A stretch of DNA of 43,271 bases, taken from positions 30,484-73,754 of the forward strand of contig DHEF01000040.1 of NCBI GenBank assembly GCA_002399735.1, read 5' to 3'. The position numbers and the translations under genes are program-made. Shown here piece after piece: positions 1 to 7,997 of this stretch. Positions within the stretch are counted from its first letter, which is position 1, and each line of letters begins with the position of its first letter. The DNA comes from Chitinophagaceae bacterium UBA4857 (lineage in GTDB: Bacteria; Bacteroidota; Bacteroidia; Chitinophagales; Chitinophagaceae). The notes beneath the pieces are model-generated. The model was not told where the DNA came from. It was given only the letters and a program-made list of their open reading frames with translations, and ran no database searches.

Positions 1-30
1 GGAAATAAATTAAATCCCGATCCTATCGGA

Positions 31-76
31 TCACAACAGACGATGACAGTAGCAATGTAGCTGGTAACATAAAAAA
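31..76 (+). repeat. Dispersed intergenic repeat, right-hand module
   Basis: The segment reads ACAGACGATGACAGTAGCA followed by ATGTAGCTGGTAACATAAAA. It matches the right-hand end of the fuller copy at 3281-3411 (CGATGATAGTAGCACTGCAG...) and minus-strand copies near 27359-27392 and 32889-32955. It lies directly downstream of the GH43-like gene. The upstream short dyad CCGAT-cct-ATCGG at 18-30 may be part of the same copy. Confidence 0.6.
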
Positions 77-81
77 TTATA

Positions 82-1860
82 TTACTCAACCTTCATAACT
101 TTTGACCTTGAGCTTACACCATTTTCATTGATGGCTTCAATGGTAAAATAATATGTTTTCTGACTATCCATTGCTTTAAACCAATACTCGTTAAAATCAT
201 GCACCATGACACAGTTATACAATTTATCCGGGTGTGTGCCATAATAAATGTTGTAGGCGTAGGCATTGTTTACCGGGCTCCATTTAATGTAAGCACTACG
301 TTTGTCTTTTTCGGTACGCAATACAATAAACTGTTTTACTGCATCGGGTTTAGCACCATTGCCATTACCAAACACACGCAAACCACTGATGGCAAATTTG
401 CCGGTGGGCATGTGTATGTTTTCTAATTTTATATAACGTGCCTGCACTGCAGTTTCTAATTCAACATACTCGTGTGGCACATCGGTTTTGTTGTTGCTTT
501 TATCAACCAATACTCTCCATTTTTTTCCATCAACAGAGTAGTATAATTTATACTGATGGTATTGATCGGTGCGTTTACCTAATCTGACGCTATCTACATC
601 CTGATCGGCATAATTAATTTGCACGGCGTTTACGGTAGATCGTTTTCCTAAATCAGTTTGTATCCACTCGCCTTTGTTGCCGGTGGCTGCACTCCAATAG
701 GTTTTTATATTTTCATCAACCGCATAGTTTGCATTATAACTACCAAGCGTAGAAGAAACCTGTATGGGTGTTTTATAGTTAAGTAACATCCAGCCCGTGA
801 AGTATGGTGATGCGCCATTAGTTTCGTAAACCGATGATGTAAATTTTGCATCAGGAATTTTATGCGGATAATCGCCAAAGGCAGTATTGGTCCACATTAC
901 ATCGTCTTTATCAAAACCGGTTGGCCAAATACCTAAACGACGTTCGAAAGTATTTTTAACACAAACAATCATAGTACTTACATGCCAGTAGTTATTATGT
1001 ACATCCTGAAAAGTTGCTCCGTGCCCGGCGCCACGTACAAAGCCACCCAACTTCATACTTAACGGATCGGATTGTGCTTCGAAAGGACCTAAAGGACTTT
1101 TGCCAACTAACAATCCATCTGCGTAACCGCTAAACTCGGTACCCGGTGCGCCATATTGTAAATAATATTTGCCATTGTGTTTGGTCATGTGCGAACCTTC
1201 GATAAACGGATCGAGAAAAGTATTATCCATATGCTCGCCAAAACGTTGCCAGCCATAACGCCAAGGCTCCAGTAAATACATTTCTTTACGGGTACCATAG
1301 GGCTGCATGGTTTTACGGTTTAGCTCAATACCATACATAGGAAATTTGTTGCTACTACCATTGTACATGTAAAAACGTCCGTCGTCATCAGTAAAAAAAG
1401 ATGGATCCCAACCGCCTAGCGCAAAGGAGTCAACCAATGGTTTCCAATCGTTGGCTTTGGGATTGGTACTCATCCAAATAGTAAAGTTGCTGGAATAGGT
1501 ACTACCAAAAACCAACATGGTATCGCCAATAATTCCAACAGCAGGTGCACATAACTCGTCATACACACCACCGTTCCATGGACGCAGGAATTTTTTGGAA
1601 ACGAAGTTCCAGTTTAACATATCACTACTCCACCAATAACCCCATTGGTTGGTACTAAACAAATAGTAATCGCCTTTATAGGTAACAATAACCGGATCGG
1701 CAGTGGCACGATGACGGCCCCACTCGCTAAAATTAGGGATAGGTGTGTAACCGTAATCGATATTAATGGGGTTACAATAGGTCGTTTGTTGCGCATGAAG
1801 ATTGGTTGTTATAGTTAACAACATAACCCACATAAATATATTTTGGCAAACAATCTTCAT
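82..1860 (-). CDS. GH43-like glycosidase with C-terminal discoidin-like and FnIII-like domains
   Basis: A secreted glycoside hydrolase with a five-bladed beta-propeller of the GH43 type. The start is the ATG at 1860; the longer frame begins with TTG at 1869 and adds only three residues. Residues 1-24 form a signal peptide ending LHAQ. Numbered from this ATG, likely catalytic acids are Asp55 (TADPVIV), Asp152 (GGWDPSFF) and Glu221 (FIEGSHMTK), the Asp/Asp/Glu set of GH43. A discoidin (F5/8 C)-like carbohydrate-binding domain follows at about 370-500, and an FnIII-like domain occupies the C-terminus. The gene starts 10 nt after the preceding stop, so it is probably co-transcribed with the esterase group of PUL locus 1. 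GH43 members act on arabinan, xylan or galactan; the subfamily and substrate cannot be read here. Confidence 0.85.
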   Translation of the reverse strand: MKIVCQNIFMWVMLLTITTNLHAQQTTYCNPINIDYGYTPIPNFSEWGRHRATADPVIVTYKGDYYLFSTNQWGYWWSSDMLNWNFVSKKFLRPWNGGVYDELCAPAVGIIGDTMLVFGSTYSSNFTIWMSTNPKANDWKPLVDSFALGGWDPSFFTDDDGRFYMYNGSSNKFPMYGIELNRKTMQPYGTRKEMYLLEPWRYGWQRFGEHMDNTFLDPFIEGSHMTKHNGKYYLQYGAPGTEFSGYADGLLVGKSPLGPFEAQSDPLSMKLGGFVRGAGHGATFQDVHNNYWHVSTMIVCVKNTFERRLGIWPTGFDKDDVMWTNTAFGDYPHKIPDAKFTSSVYETNGASPYFTGWMLLNYKTPIQVSSTLGSYNANYAVDENIKTYWSAATGNKGEWIQTDLGKRSTVNAVQINYADQDVDSVRLGKRTDQYHQYKLYYSVDGKKWRVLVDKSNNKTDVPHEYVELETAVQARYIKLENIHMPTGKFAISGLRVFGNGNGAKPDAVKQFIVLRTEKDKRSAYIKWSPVNNAYAYNIYYGTHPDKLYNCVMVHDFNEYWFKAMDSQKTYYFTIEAINENGVSSRSKVMKVE

Positions 1861-1870
1861 GATAAACAAT

Positions 1871-2314
1871 TTAACGCTGTTGCGATTTTATTTGTTTTAA
1901 TTTTTCGTAAGCTTCTAATGTAGCTGAGCTATCGTTTTGAAAGCCGCCCATTTTATAGGAAGTAAAATATTCTTTATTACCCACCACTGATGCAATGGAT
2001 AACCAGTTTAGTTTACGCCATTTTTCTTCTAATACAATATCGCTTTGTGTTATATCAAACTCTAATGGCATTGAGCTGCTGTTACTTTGGTAATAAGCTT
2101 TATTGCCTTTTATATAAATTGCTCCGTACGAATCATAAATTTTCATAGATTTTTTAAAACGAGAAGCAGAAGCATGATAGGCAGGTACAATGTAATCAAT
2201 GCGTTCGTTGGCTAATGAATTTTTAATTTTTTTAAACGCCGATTGGCGCATATTGTTCATAACAATAACAACAATAAGTCCGATTAGTGCGCCTAAAATA
2301 GCTCCTGACAACAT
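1871..2314 (-). CDS. Small membrane-anchored protein of unknown function
   Basis: 147 residues that I do not recognise. Residues 2-20 form one hydrophobic segment with a glycine-rich face (SGAILGALIGLIVVIVM), probably a membrane anchor. The rest is soluble and mixed in charge, with a beta-rich central part (about 60-120) containing several Tyr and Trp residues, somewhat like a small PH-type or immunity-type fold, but that comparison is weak. It sits between the alpha/beta-hydrolase and the GH43-like gene of PUL locus 1, with 101 nt before it and 10 nt after it. Gene order makes it a PUL passenger; nothing in the sequence ties it to glycans. Confidence 0.7.
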   Translation of the reverse strand: MLSGAILGALIGLIVVIVMNNMRQSAFKKIKNSLANERIDYIVPAYHASASRFKKSMKIYDSYGAIYIKGNKAYYQSNSSSMPLEFDITQSDIVLEEKWRKLNWLSIASVVGNKEYFTSYKMGGFQNDSSATLEAYEKLKQIKSQQR

Positions 2315-2415
2315 ACAAAAATGTTTTAGTGTTTTAAATAAATTTACTGCTACAAAGGTGCGTGTTTAAAACTATTTTACCTTGTATAATACTACATCAA
2401 TTTGTCACCATTGTG

Positions 2416-3249
2416 TTAATTACCACCATAATTTTCGCTACGAATTGGTTCCTGCTTTCTCTTTTGTTTAAATAACCATTTTAATAAGTCGGGTTCGGCA
2501 AATGTTGGATCCCAACTATTATGGTTAGCATTAGGATATAATGTAAACTTAACAGGCACCCGATATTTTTTCATTGCTTTTACCATATCCTCCGAATATT
2601 CAGGTAGTACTATATCATCTTTACCGCCATGAAAAACCCACCAATTGGTTTTTGTTAAACTGCCGGCTGTAGAAGTATTTGCGCCACCGCAAATAGGCAC
2701 TGCTGCGGCAAATGTGTTAGGTAAACGACGTACTAATTCAAAGGTACCCATACCGCCCATGGATAGCCCCATTACATACACCTGGTTTTCTTGAATTTTA
2801 AAACGGGTATATATATTACCCATTAGAGCTATTACCATTTTCATGGCTTGTGTTGCTTCGCCATCTTTTGTAAAGTAAAAACTTCGAGTAGCTGTTTTAC
2901 TGCCTTGGGCTACCATTTGTACATTGCTCCAATAACTATTAACTGGACACTGAGGAAAAACTACAATGGCCGGAAAGTTATTTCTGTTACTATCGGCTAA
3001 AAATAATTTAGCCCCATGTGTCAGCTGTTTTTCATTATCGGTACCGCTTTCACCACGGCCATGTAAGAACATGATTAAAGGGTATTTTTTTGTTGCATCG
3101 AAATTTTTAGGCAATAAAATACGGTAGGGCAATGTATCGCCGGATTGAAACAACCATTCCTTTTTAAACAAAGAAAGGTCTTGTGCTGATGCAAACAAGG
3201 TCGTGCCTAATAGCACAATTAATAAAAGTTTGGCTTTAATATTATACAT
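2416..3249 (-). CDS. Secreted alpha/beta-hydrolase, esterase/peptidase-like (CE1-type fold)
   Basis: 277 residues with a signal peptide (1-22, ending FASAQ). The alpha/beta-hydrolase fold is clear: oxyanion-hole region FLHGRGESG (61-69), nucleophile elbow GLSMGG with Ser163, an acidic residue in HGGKDD (Asp211 or Asp212) and His243 in NANHNSW. This pattern fits the dienelactone-hydrolase/prolyl-oligopeptidase-like or carbohydrate-esterase CE1-type proteins common in Bacteroidota PULs, where they remove acyl or feruloyl groups from glycans. The enzyme probably acts in the periplasm or outside the cell. It lies between the GH144-like lipoprotein gene and the small membrane protein. The exact ester substrate is unknown. 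Confidence 0.82.
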   Translation of the reverse strand: MYNIKAKLLLIVLLGTTLFASAQDLSLFKKEWLFQSGDTLPYRILLPKNFDATKKYPLIMFLHGRGESGTDNEKQLTHGAKLFLADSNRNNFPAIVVFPQCPVNSYWSNVQMVAQGSKTATRSFYFTKDGEATQAMKMVIALMGNIYTRFKIQENQVYVMGLSMGGMGTFELVRRLPNTFAAAVPICGGANTSTAGSLTKTNWWVFHGGKDDIVLPEYSEDMVKAMKKYRVPVKFTLYPNANHNSWDPTFAEPDLLKWLFKQKRKQEPIRSENYGGN

Positions 3250-3280
3250 AAATTACTTAACCTTTTAATTATGCACTTAC

Positions 3281-3411
3281 ACAATGCTGAATAGTATTAC
3301 TGAACACCCCGATTAAAATACGGGGTACTGCACAATGGCCAATAGAATTGGTGCAGTACAAGAGTGCGACGCAAGGGACGATGATAGTAGCACTGCAGTT
3401 GACTAACAAAA
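3281..3411 (+). repeat. Dispersed modular repeat, fullest copy
   Basis: The longest copy of the intergenic repeat. Modules in order: ACAATGCTGAATAGTATTAC-type arm (3281-3305); hairpin ACCCCG/CGGGGT (3306-3311 with 3321-3326); a second perfect hairpin GTACTGCAC/GTGCAGTAC (3325-3333 with 3351-3359) around AATGGCCAATAGAATTG; then AGTGCGACGCAAGGGACGATG and the tail GATAGTAGCACTGCAG (to 3411). Partial copies occur in at least seven other gaps in this window. It contains no ORF and lies between the esterase start and the GH144-like stop, on the strand opposite to the genes. Confidence 0.75.
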
Positions 3412-3415
3412 GATA

Positions 3416-4786
3416 CTATTTAAAATGCGGACTTGTGAAGCCCAGTTTTTTTAATCCGGTTTGTATTTCGGGACAGCTCATAAATAAATTCCATAATAAT
3501 CCGCTGCGGTGATTTTCCATCATTACTACAATTGGTCCCTGATCGATAGCCAGGTAACGCTTAGGAAACCAGTTATCGGTTACGCTAAATGCATCGTAAA
3601 ATCCGTACGGACCAAACAACGAATCTTTCATATTGTTGTACCAATATTCCATGGCTGCAGTTGACTGTTGTGGCGTGTAGGGAAACGACGCTAACGCTGC
3701 GGTAGGAGAAATAACACCCAAATCTTCCCGATCATTTGGTGCATGTGCCGAGTAACCTTTTACAGAATAACTGGCAGTTAATCCCCAACTGCTATCGCTG
3801 TAACCTTTGTATTGTTTAGGATTATCAACACACCACTGATAATTAATTTTTGCCTGCGCCGTTACTTCTTTACCATAATCGGCATACTTATCTTTCAAAC
3901 CACGAGGGTCTAGACCCAGGTAAGAATAATGCGCCCAAAACAAGGGACCACCATAGGGCGGATTACCCTGATACATTAGTTGCAATGTATCGTTTTTATA
4001 ATTTGTTTGTTTTACAATTTGTCCGTTTTGTGCCCAACCTTCATGATATACTTCGGCAGGAATACCATGAGTTGGCGAAGAAGCTGCCAGAATATACATG
4101 ATTAAACACTCGTTATATCCTTTAACGGCAAAGTTCATTTCCCAACCATAGTCAGGGCTCCAATGCCAATACAATACATTTTTGTTTCCGTTACGGTACC
4201 AATCAAACTCAACAGCTTTCCACAATTTATCTATACGTGCAGCCAATGCTTTTTCTTGTTCGTTACCATCTTTGAAATACTGGCGTACACATAACAAACC
4301 CTGTAATAAAAAAGATGTTTCTACTAAATCACCACCATTATCTTTTTTGCCAAAAGGCCTTGTTTTACCGGTTTCGCCATTCCACCAATGCGGCCATGCA
4401 CCATGAAAATTATCGGCTGTTTCTAAAAATTTTATCGCTGTTTCAAAACGTTGTAAACCTTGTTCACGGGTAATAAAACCACGTTCAATACCCACGAGTA
4501 TGGCCATTACACCAAAGCCCGCACCACCACTGGTTACAGTGCTTTTATCGTTTTGCGGATATATATTATCTACATGAAAACGTTCACGAGCCAGTCCGCT
4601 TGTAGGTTCGACACCTTCCCAGAAATATTGAAAGGTTTGTTTTTGAACTAGTGTAAAAAGGGCTGTGTCCGATATTTCACCTTCAGTATCTGCATTACCT
4701 TTGTTTACATTTGTTGGTGAACCACAAGCTGTAAAAATAATATTACAAATTATTAGTGCAATAGGTATGCATTTTTTAATCTTCAT
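3416..4786 (-). CDS. GH144-like (Glycoamylase-domain) lipoprotein, copy 1
   Basis: A lipoprotein carrying the Glycoamylase-type (alpha/alpha)6 domain, the domain of GH144 endo-beta-1,2-glucanases; relatives are often annotated glucoamylase family protein. The start is placed at the ATG at 4786, where MKIKKCIPIALIICNIIFTACG is a lipoprotein signal peptide. An AAGGTG stretch precedes it, whereas the longer frame (from 4834) would bury the signal. Family-typical segments include QTFQYFWEGVEPTSGLARER, GGAGFGVMAI, DNGGDLVETSFL, YWHWSPDYGW, GYNECLIMYILAASSPTHGI and AIDQGPIVVMMENHRSGLLW. It is paralogous to the gene at 13569-15221 of the neighbouring PUL. A terminator-like hairpin separates it from the upstream SGNH gene, so it may have its own promoter. 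It is probably surface or periplasmic. Confidence 0.85.
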   Translation of the reverse strand: MKIKKCIPIALIICNIIFTACGSPTNVNKGNADTEGEISDTALFTLVQKQTFQYFWEGVEPTSGLARERFHVDNIYPQNDKSTVTSGGAGFGVMAILVGIERGFITREQGLQRFETAIKFLETADNFHGAWPHWWNGETGKTRPFGKKDNGGDLVETSFLLQGLLCVRQYFKDGNEQEKALAARIDKLWKAVEFDWYRNGNKNVLYWHWSPDYGWEMNFAVKGYNECLIMYILAASSPTHGIPAEVYHEGWAQNGQIVKQTNYKNDTLQLMYQGNPPYGGPLFWAHYSYLGLDPRGLKDKYADYGKEVTAQAKINYQWCVDNPKQYKGYSDSSWGLTASYSVKGYSAHAPNDREDLGVISPTAALASFPYTPQQSTAAMEYWYNNMKDSLFGPYGFYDAFSVTDNWFPKRYLAIDQGPIVVMMENHRSGLLWNLFMSCPEIQTGLKKLGFTSPHFK

Positions 4787-4854
4787 TTTAACACCTTTAT
4801 ATTGCTGTTGATTAATAATAAGCATAATATACATCTTTTAAACTACACTTAACT

Positions 4855-4900
4855 CATAAAAAGATAGCCACTGATTAAGTACCGTGGCCACCTTTTTATG
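4855..4900 (-). terminator. Hairpin between the SGNH and GH144-like genes
   Basis: CATAAAAAG (4855-4863) pairs with CTTTTTATG (4892-4900), and GCCAC (4867-4871) with GTGGC (4884-4888), with a small internal bulge. On the minus strand it follows the SGNH lipoprotein stop by about 15 nt. A terminator or processing site at the end of the susCD-SGNH transcript is the likely role. The U-rich run lies inside the stem rather than after it, so termination efficiency is uncertain. Confidence 0.5.
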
Positions 4901-4915
4901 GTTTTAAATTAACTT

Positions 4916-6415
4916 TTAAGGAGCGTTTGTAATACGCATTGCATTTATATAATAAAAGCCTGAACCATTATTATTATTGCTTCCGCTTGTAATAGTAATT
5001 TCAATTTGGCCGCTACTGTTTGGCTGTACAGCTTCGGCACAAGAAATTTCTGTTTTGTTATTAGAACTATTTTGATTAACAATTACCTCGTTTAAACCAG
5101 TGGTTATAAACCTGGTTTCACGATTATCGGACGATGAGTTTCTTGATCCGAAATAACAGAAATTATATTTTTTATCTTTATCAAGGCCAGAAATAAGTAA
5201 TTTACTTCTTTCAATGAGCAGCCCGCCGAATATTGCTTTTGAATTACCAAAAAAAGCAGAAGATGCTACCGAATTAGGCATGTTGAAATCTGTAGTAGTA
5301 GTGGCTTCTCCTGATGTATTAGCACCATTAAAACGCTCAGTTACCGTAATACCAATACCTGTATAGTTATTGGTGTTGTTTTTTAAAGCGACTGATGTAC
5401 CTGCAGTAAAACCCGTAACCCCGTTCCATTCGGCAGGAGCTGCGGCAGTACCAAAGTTAATATTTATCATTCCGGTAAAACTCCCATTACCCTGAAATGC
5501 TGTCATTTGCGTTACCGCATTAGGATTTTGAATAGCAAAATGTGCAGCATTTTGTGATATTGAAACTTCAAAATCGGACATTCCTTCGGGTTTATAAGTA
5601 TTCCCTACGGAAGAAGTGCCAAAAATTGCTTCATACCAGGTGCAAGCAGCAGTATATCGACCCATAGGAATAGTAAGATGATAGCCATCCCGACAAAAAT
5701 TGTCACCCACCACACTTGTTCTTGCATTCTGGATAGCGGTGCCTGAAGGAACTATTTTACTTGCATTGATTAATGTTTTTGCATTATTGTATGCAGATAC
5801 AATACTGTTATACATTGTCATCTGGTTTTTATCATAATTATTAAAACCCGTGTGTGTTGAGTTTTGTGCATATGCCCAGGTCTGGTGTAGTATATATTCA
5901 GTATTTGTACTTTTATTATTTTCTTTTACATAGTTATACAGTAAGGGAAGTGTGGATTCAAATGTATTATACTGTCCGCTTTTGTCACTTACTTGCTGAA
6001 AACTAACATAATCCCATCTTTCATCTGCCAATGCAGTTAGAATAGAAACTTTAGGATAATTCTTTCGAACGCCTGTTGAATCAATCTTTCTGTATTCATA
6101 GATAGATCCGTTTTTGTTAGCGTTTTGAACATGTAAATCTAAAGATGCAGCACCAATGTATAAATTACCAATTATCACTTTTTTACCGGTTACTTTGGCC
6201 AAATCATACAGATGCGATTCAATAGCATCTTCGGAAAAGCTATTACCAATTGCCAGTATTCTTACAACGCCATCACTGTGTTTCCCAATATACTCTTCTT
6301 CAGAAACTGCTGTGGGAAGATTATTAGGGTTTCCATCCTTTTTGCAAGATGTGAAAATGAGGATAGCTACTATAAAACTTAAGAAGTAGCGAAATATATT
6401 TTTATAATGAATCAT
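4916..6415 (-). CDS. SGNH-type (DUF4886-like) esterase lipoprotein with C-terminal beta domain
   Basis: 499 residues with a lipoprotein signal (LIFTSC, Cys24). An SGNH/GDSL-hydrolase domain covers roughly 50-270. Its block I is ILAIGNSFSEDA with candidate nucleophile Ser59, and a late Asp-x-x-His is seen in CRDGYHLT (Asp243, His246). This is the layout of DUF4886 proteins, which are frequent in PULs and presumed carbohydrate esterases. Residues 310-499 form a separate Asn/Thr/Ser-rich beta domain ending FYYINAMRI, perhaps glycan-binding. The start is 25 nt after susD, so it is the first gene after susCD in locus 1 and a good candidate for a surface-exposed accessory protein. The substrate is unknown. 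Confidence 0.78.
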   Translation of the reverse strand: MIHYKNIFRYFLSFIVAILIFTSCKKDGNPNNLPTAVSEEEYIGKHSDGVVRILAIGNSFSEDAIESHLYDLAKVTGKKVIIGNLYIGAASLDLHVQNANKNGSIYEYRKIDSTGVRKNYPKVSILTALADERWDYVSFQQVSDKSGQYNTFESTLPLLYNYVKENNKSTNTEYILHQTWAYAQNSTHTGFNNYDKNQMTMYNSIVSAYNNAKTLINASKIVPSGTAIQNARTSVVGDNFCRDGYHLTIPMGRYTAACTWYEAIFGTSSVGNTYKPEGMSDFEVSISQNAAHFAIQNPNAVTQMTAFQGNGSFTGMININFGTAAAPAEWNGVTGFTAGTSVALKNNTNNYTGIGITVTERFNGANTSGEATTTTDFNMPNSVASSAFFGNSKAIFGGLLIERSKLLISGLDKDKKYNFCYFGSRNSSSDNRETRFITTGLNEVIVNQNSSNNKTEISCAEAVQPNSSGQIEITITSGSNNNNGSGFYYINAMRITNAP

Positions 6416-6440
6416 TGTTTAAGTTTTTGCTTTAACGATA

Positions 6441-7982
6441 TTAATATCCATTGTTTTGTACCAGAACGCCTCTGCTTAAATCAATTTGATTTTGGGGTAT
6501 GGGTAATAATACATCTCTGCTATTCAAAAAATTGGTTTTTCCTGCAGCATGCATCATTTGTTGTGCAACGCCCCAACGTACAATATCAAAAAATCGTTCG
6601 TGCTCCATTGCTAATTCTATCCTTCTTTCATGCCTGATATCCTCCCGCAGTTGAGTTTGATCGTTAGTACTAATATCCGGAAGTACTCCTGCCGCTGCAC
6701 CAAGTCTGGCCCTGGCCCTTACCGAGTTTACAGCATTAAGTGCCTCTTCTGTATTACCTAATTCATTTTCGGCCTCTGCATACATTAACACTACATCTGC
6801 ATATCTAAGTATTCTAACGTTCATCCACCAAGAGCCCCTGCTAATACTATTGCGCAAAGAAGGGTTACTTAAAACTTTATGGTTGTATCTGGGGTTAGGT
6901 ACACCGCTAGGGTATATCGGCATTACTTCGCCATAGATAGTTCTATTTTGTCCCGTATCTGTACTTGAATATAAAATGGTTCTGGCTTTACGTGGGTCGC
7001 CAGGCTCATATGCGGCTTCTAATACATCACTTGGAACATTCCAACCCCAACCCAGATTCCATTCATTTGTTCCTCTTACTCCCTGAATACTGGCATATTG
7101 AATACCTAAATTTTGTGTAATAGAAGGTGTTGCAGTTGCTTGTACTTCAAAGACAGACTCTTTAGTATTTTCTCCATCTTCTCTGAATATCTGTTGATAA
7201 GGGACCGAAAGGTCATACTGGCCCGAGCTCATCACTAACTTAGCAGCTGTTGCGGCCTGAGCCCATTTCCTTTGGGTTAAATAAACTTTGGCAAGAATAC
7301 CGCTTGCCGCACCATTGGTAAGTCTGCCAGGGAATTTAGATCTATCCCAACTAGCCGGCAAGTGTGCAGCCGCAAAAGTTAAATCGTCTTCGATAAATGC
7401 ATACACCTGTGCGGGTGTACTTTGAGGAACAATTGGCTGAGCTGTTACGTCTGCATAGATAGTATCAATAATTGGTACATTACCAAAAAAGCGTACCAGC
7501 ATAAAATAAGCATATCCTCGCATAAAACGAGCTTCAGCTTTTGTTTGCAATTTTATCGCTTCTGTTGCATTGATACTTGTAAGTGTATCAATATTAATAA
7601 TGGTACTGTTACATTTATTAATTAAACCGTAATATCCCGTCCATAAAGAGTTACATCTACTATTTGCCGGGGTTACAGGGAAGTTTTCCATTTCAGCAAC
7701 GCTTGCGCCTCCATCAGCCGGAGTACTACCTTTATCCGCATCATCGCTACGTATACTGGTAGCAACAATAAAAGCATCAACGTGTACAGAGTAGCTTCTT
7801 AAATCATTATAAGCACTGAAAACAAATTGATCATAGGGTCCCGAACCTCCCGGGTAAGGGTAATTATCAGCGGTATATTCTCCCTGTCTTTGAGTATCTA
7901 AAAGTTTTTTACACCCAACAACTAGCAGCATTATTGCGCTAAAGGTTATTGTTTGTATTATATATTTGGAAATGATTTTCAT
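6441..7982 (-). CDS. SusD/RagB-family outer-membrane glycan-binding lipoprotein (locus 1)
   Basis: 513 residues with a lipoprotein signal peptide (MLLVVGC, Cys24). It has the TPR-rich SusD/RagB layout: an early SusD-like part, then the C-terminal signature in which WWMNVRILRYADVVLMYAEAENELG is followed by ALNAVNSVRARA, IRHERRIELAMEHERFFDIVRWG and a final LLPIPQNQIDLS. SusD caps the SusC barrel on the cell surface and captures oligosaccharide. The gene starts 15 nt after the susC stop, as expected for a co-transcribed pair. It is a paralogue of the SusD at 19393-20937. Confidence 0.95.
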   Translation of the reverse strand: MKIISKYIIQTITFSAIMLLVVGCKKLLDTQRQGEYTADNYPYPGGSGPYDQFVFSAYNDLRSYSVHVDAFIVATSIRSDDADKGSTPADGGASVAEMENFPVTPANSRCNSLWTGYYGLINKCNSTIINIDTLTSINATEAIKLQTKAEARFMRGYAYFMLVRFFGNVPIIDTIYADVTAQPIVPQSTPAQVYAFIEDDLTFAAAHLPASWDRSKFPGRLTNGAASGILAKVYLTQRKWAQAATAAKLVMSSGQYDLSVPYQQIFREDGENTKESVFEVQATATPSITQNLGIQYASIQGVRGTNEWNLGWGWNVPSDVLEAAYEPGDPRKARTILYSSTDTGQNRTIYGEVMPIYPSGVPNPRYNHKVLSNPSLRNSISRGSWWMNVRILRYADVVLMYAEAENELGNTEEALNAVNSVRARARLGAAAGVLPDISTNDQTQLREDIRHERRIELAMEHERFFDIVRWGVAQQMMHAAGKTNFLNSRDVLLPIPQNQIDLSRGVLVQNNGY

Positions 7983-7997
7983 TTTAATATTTTTTTA

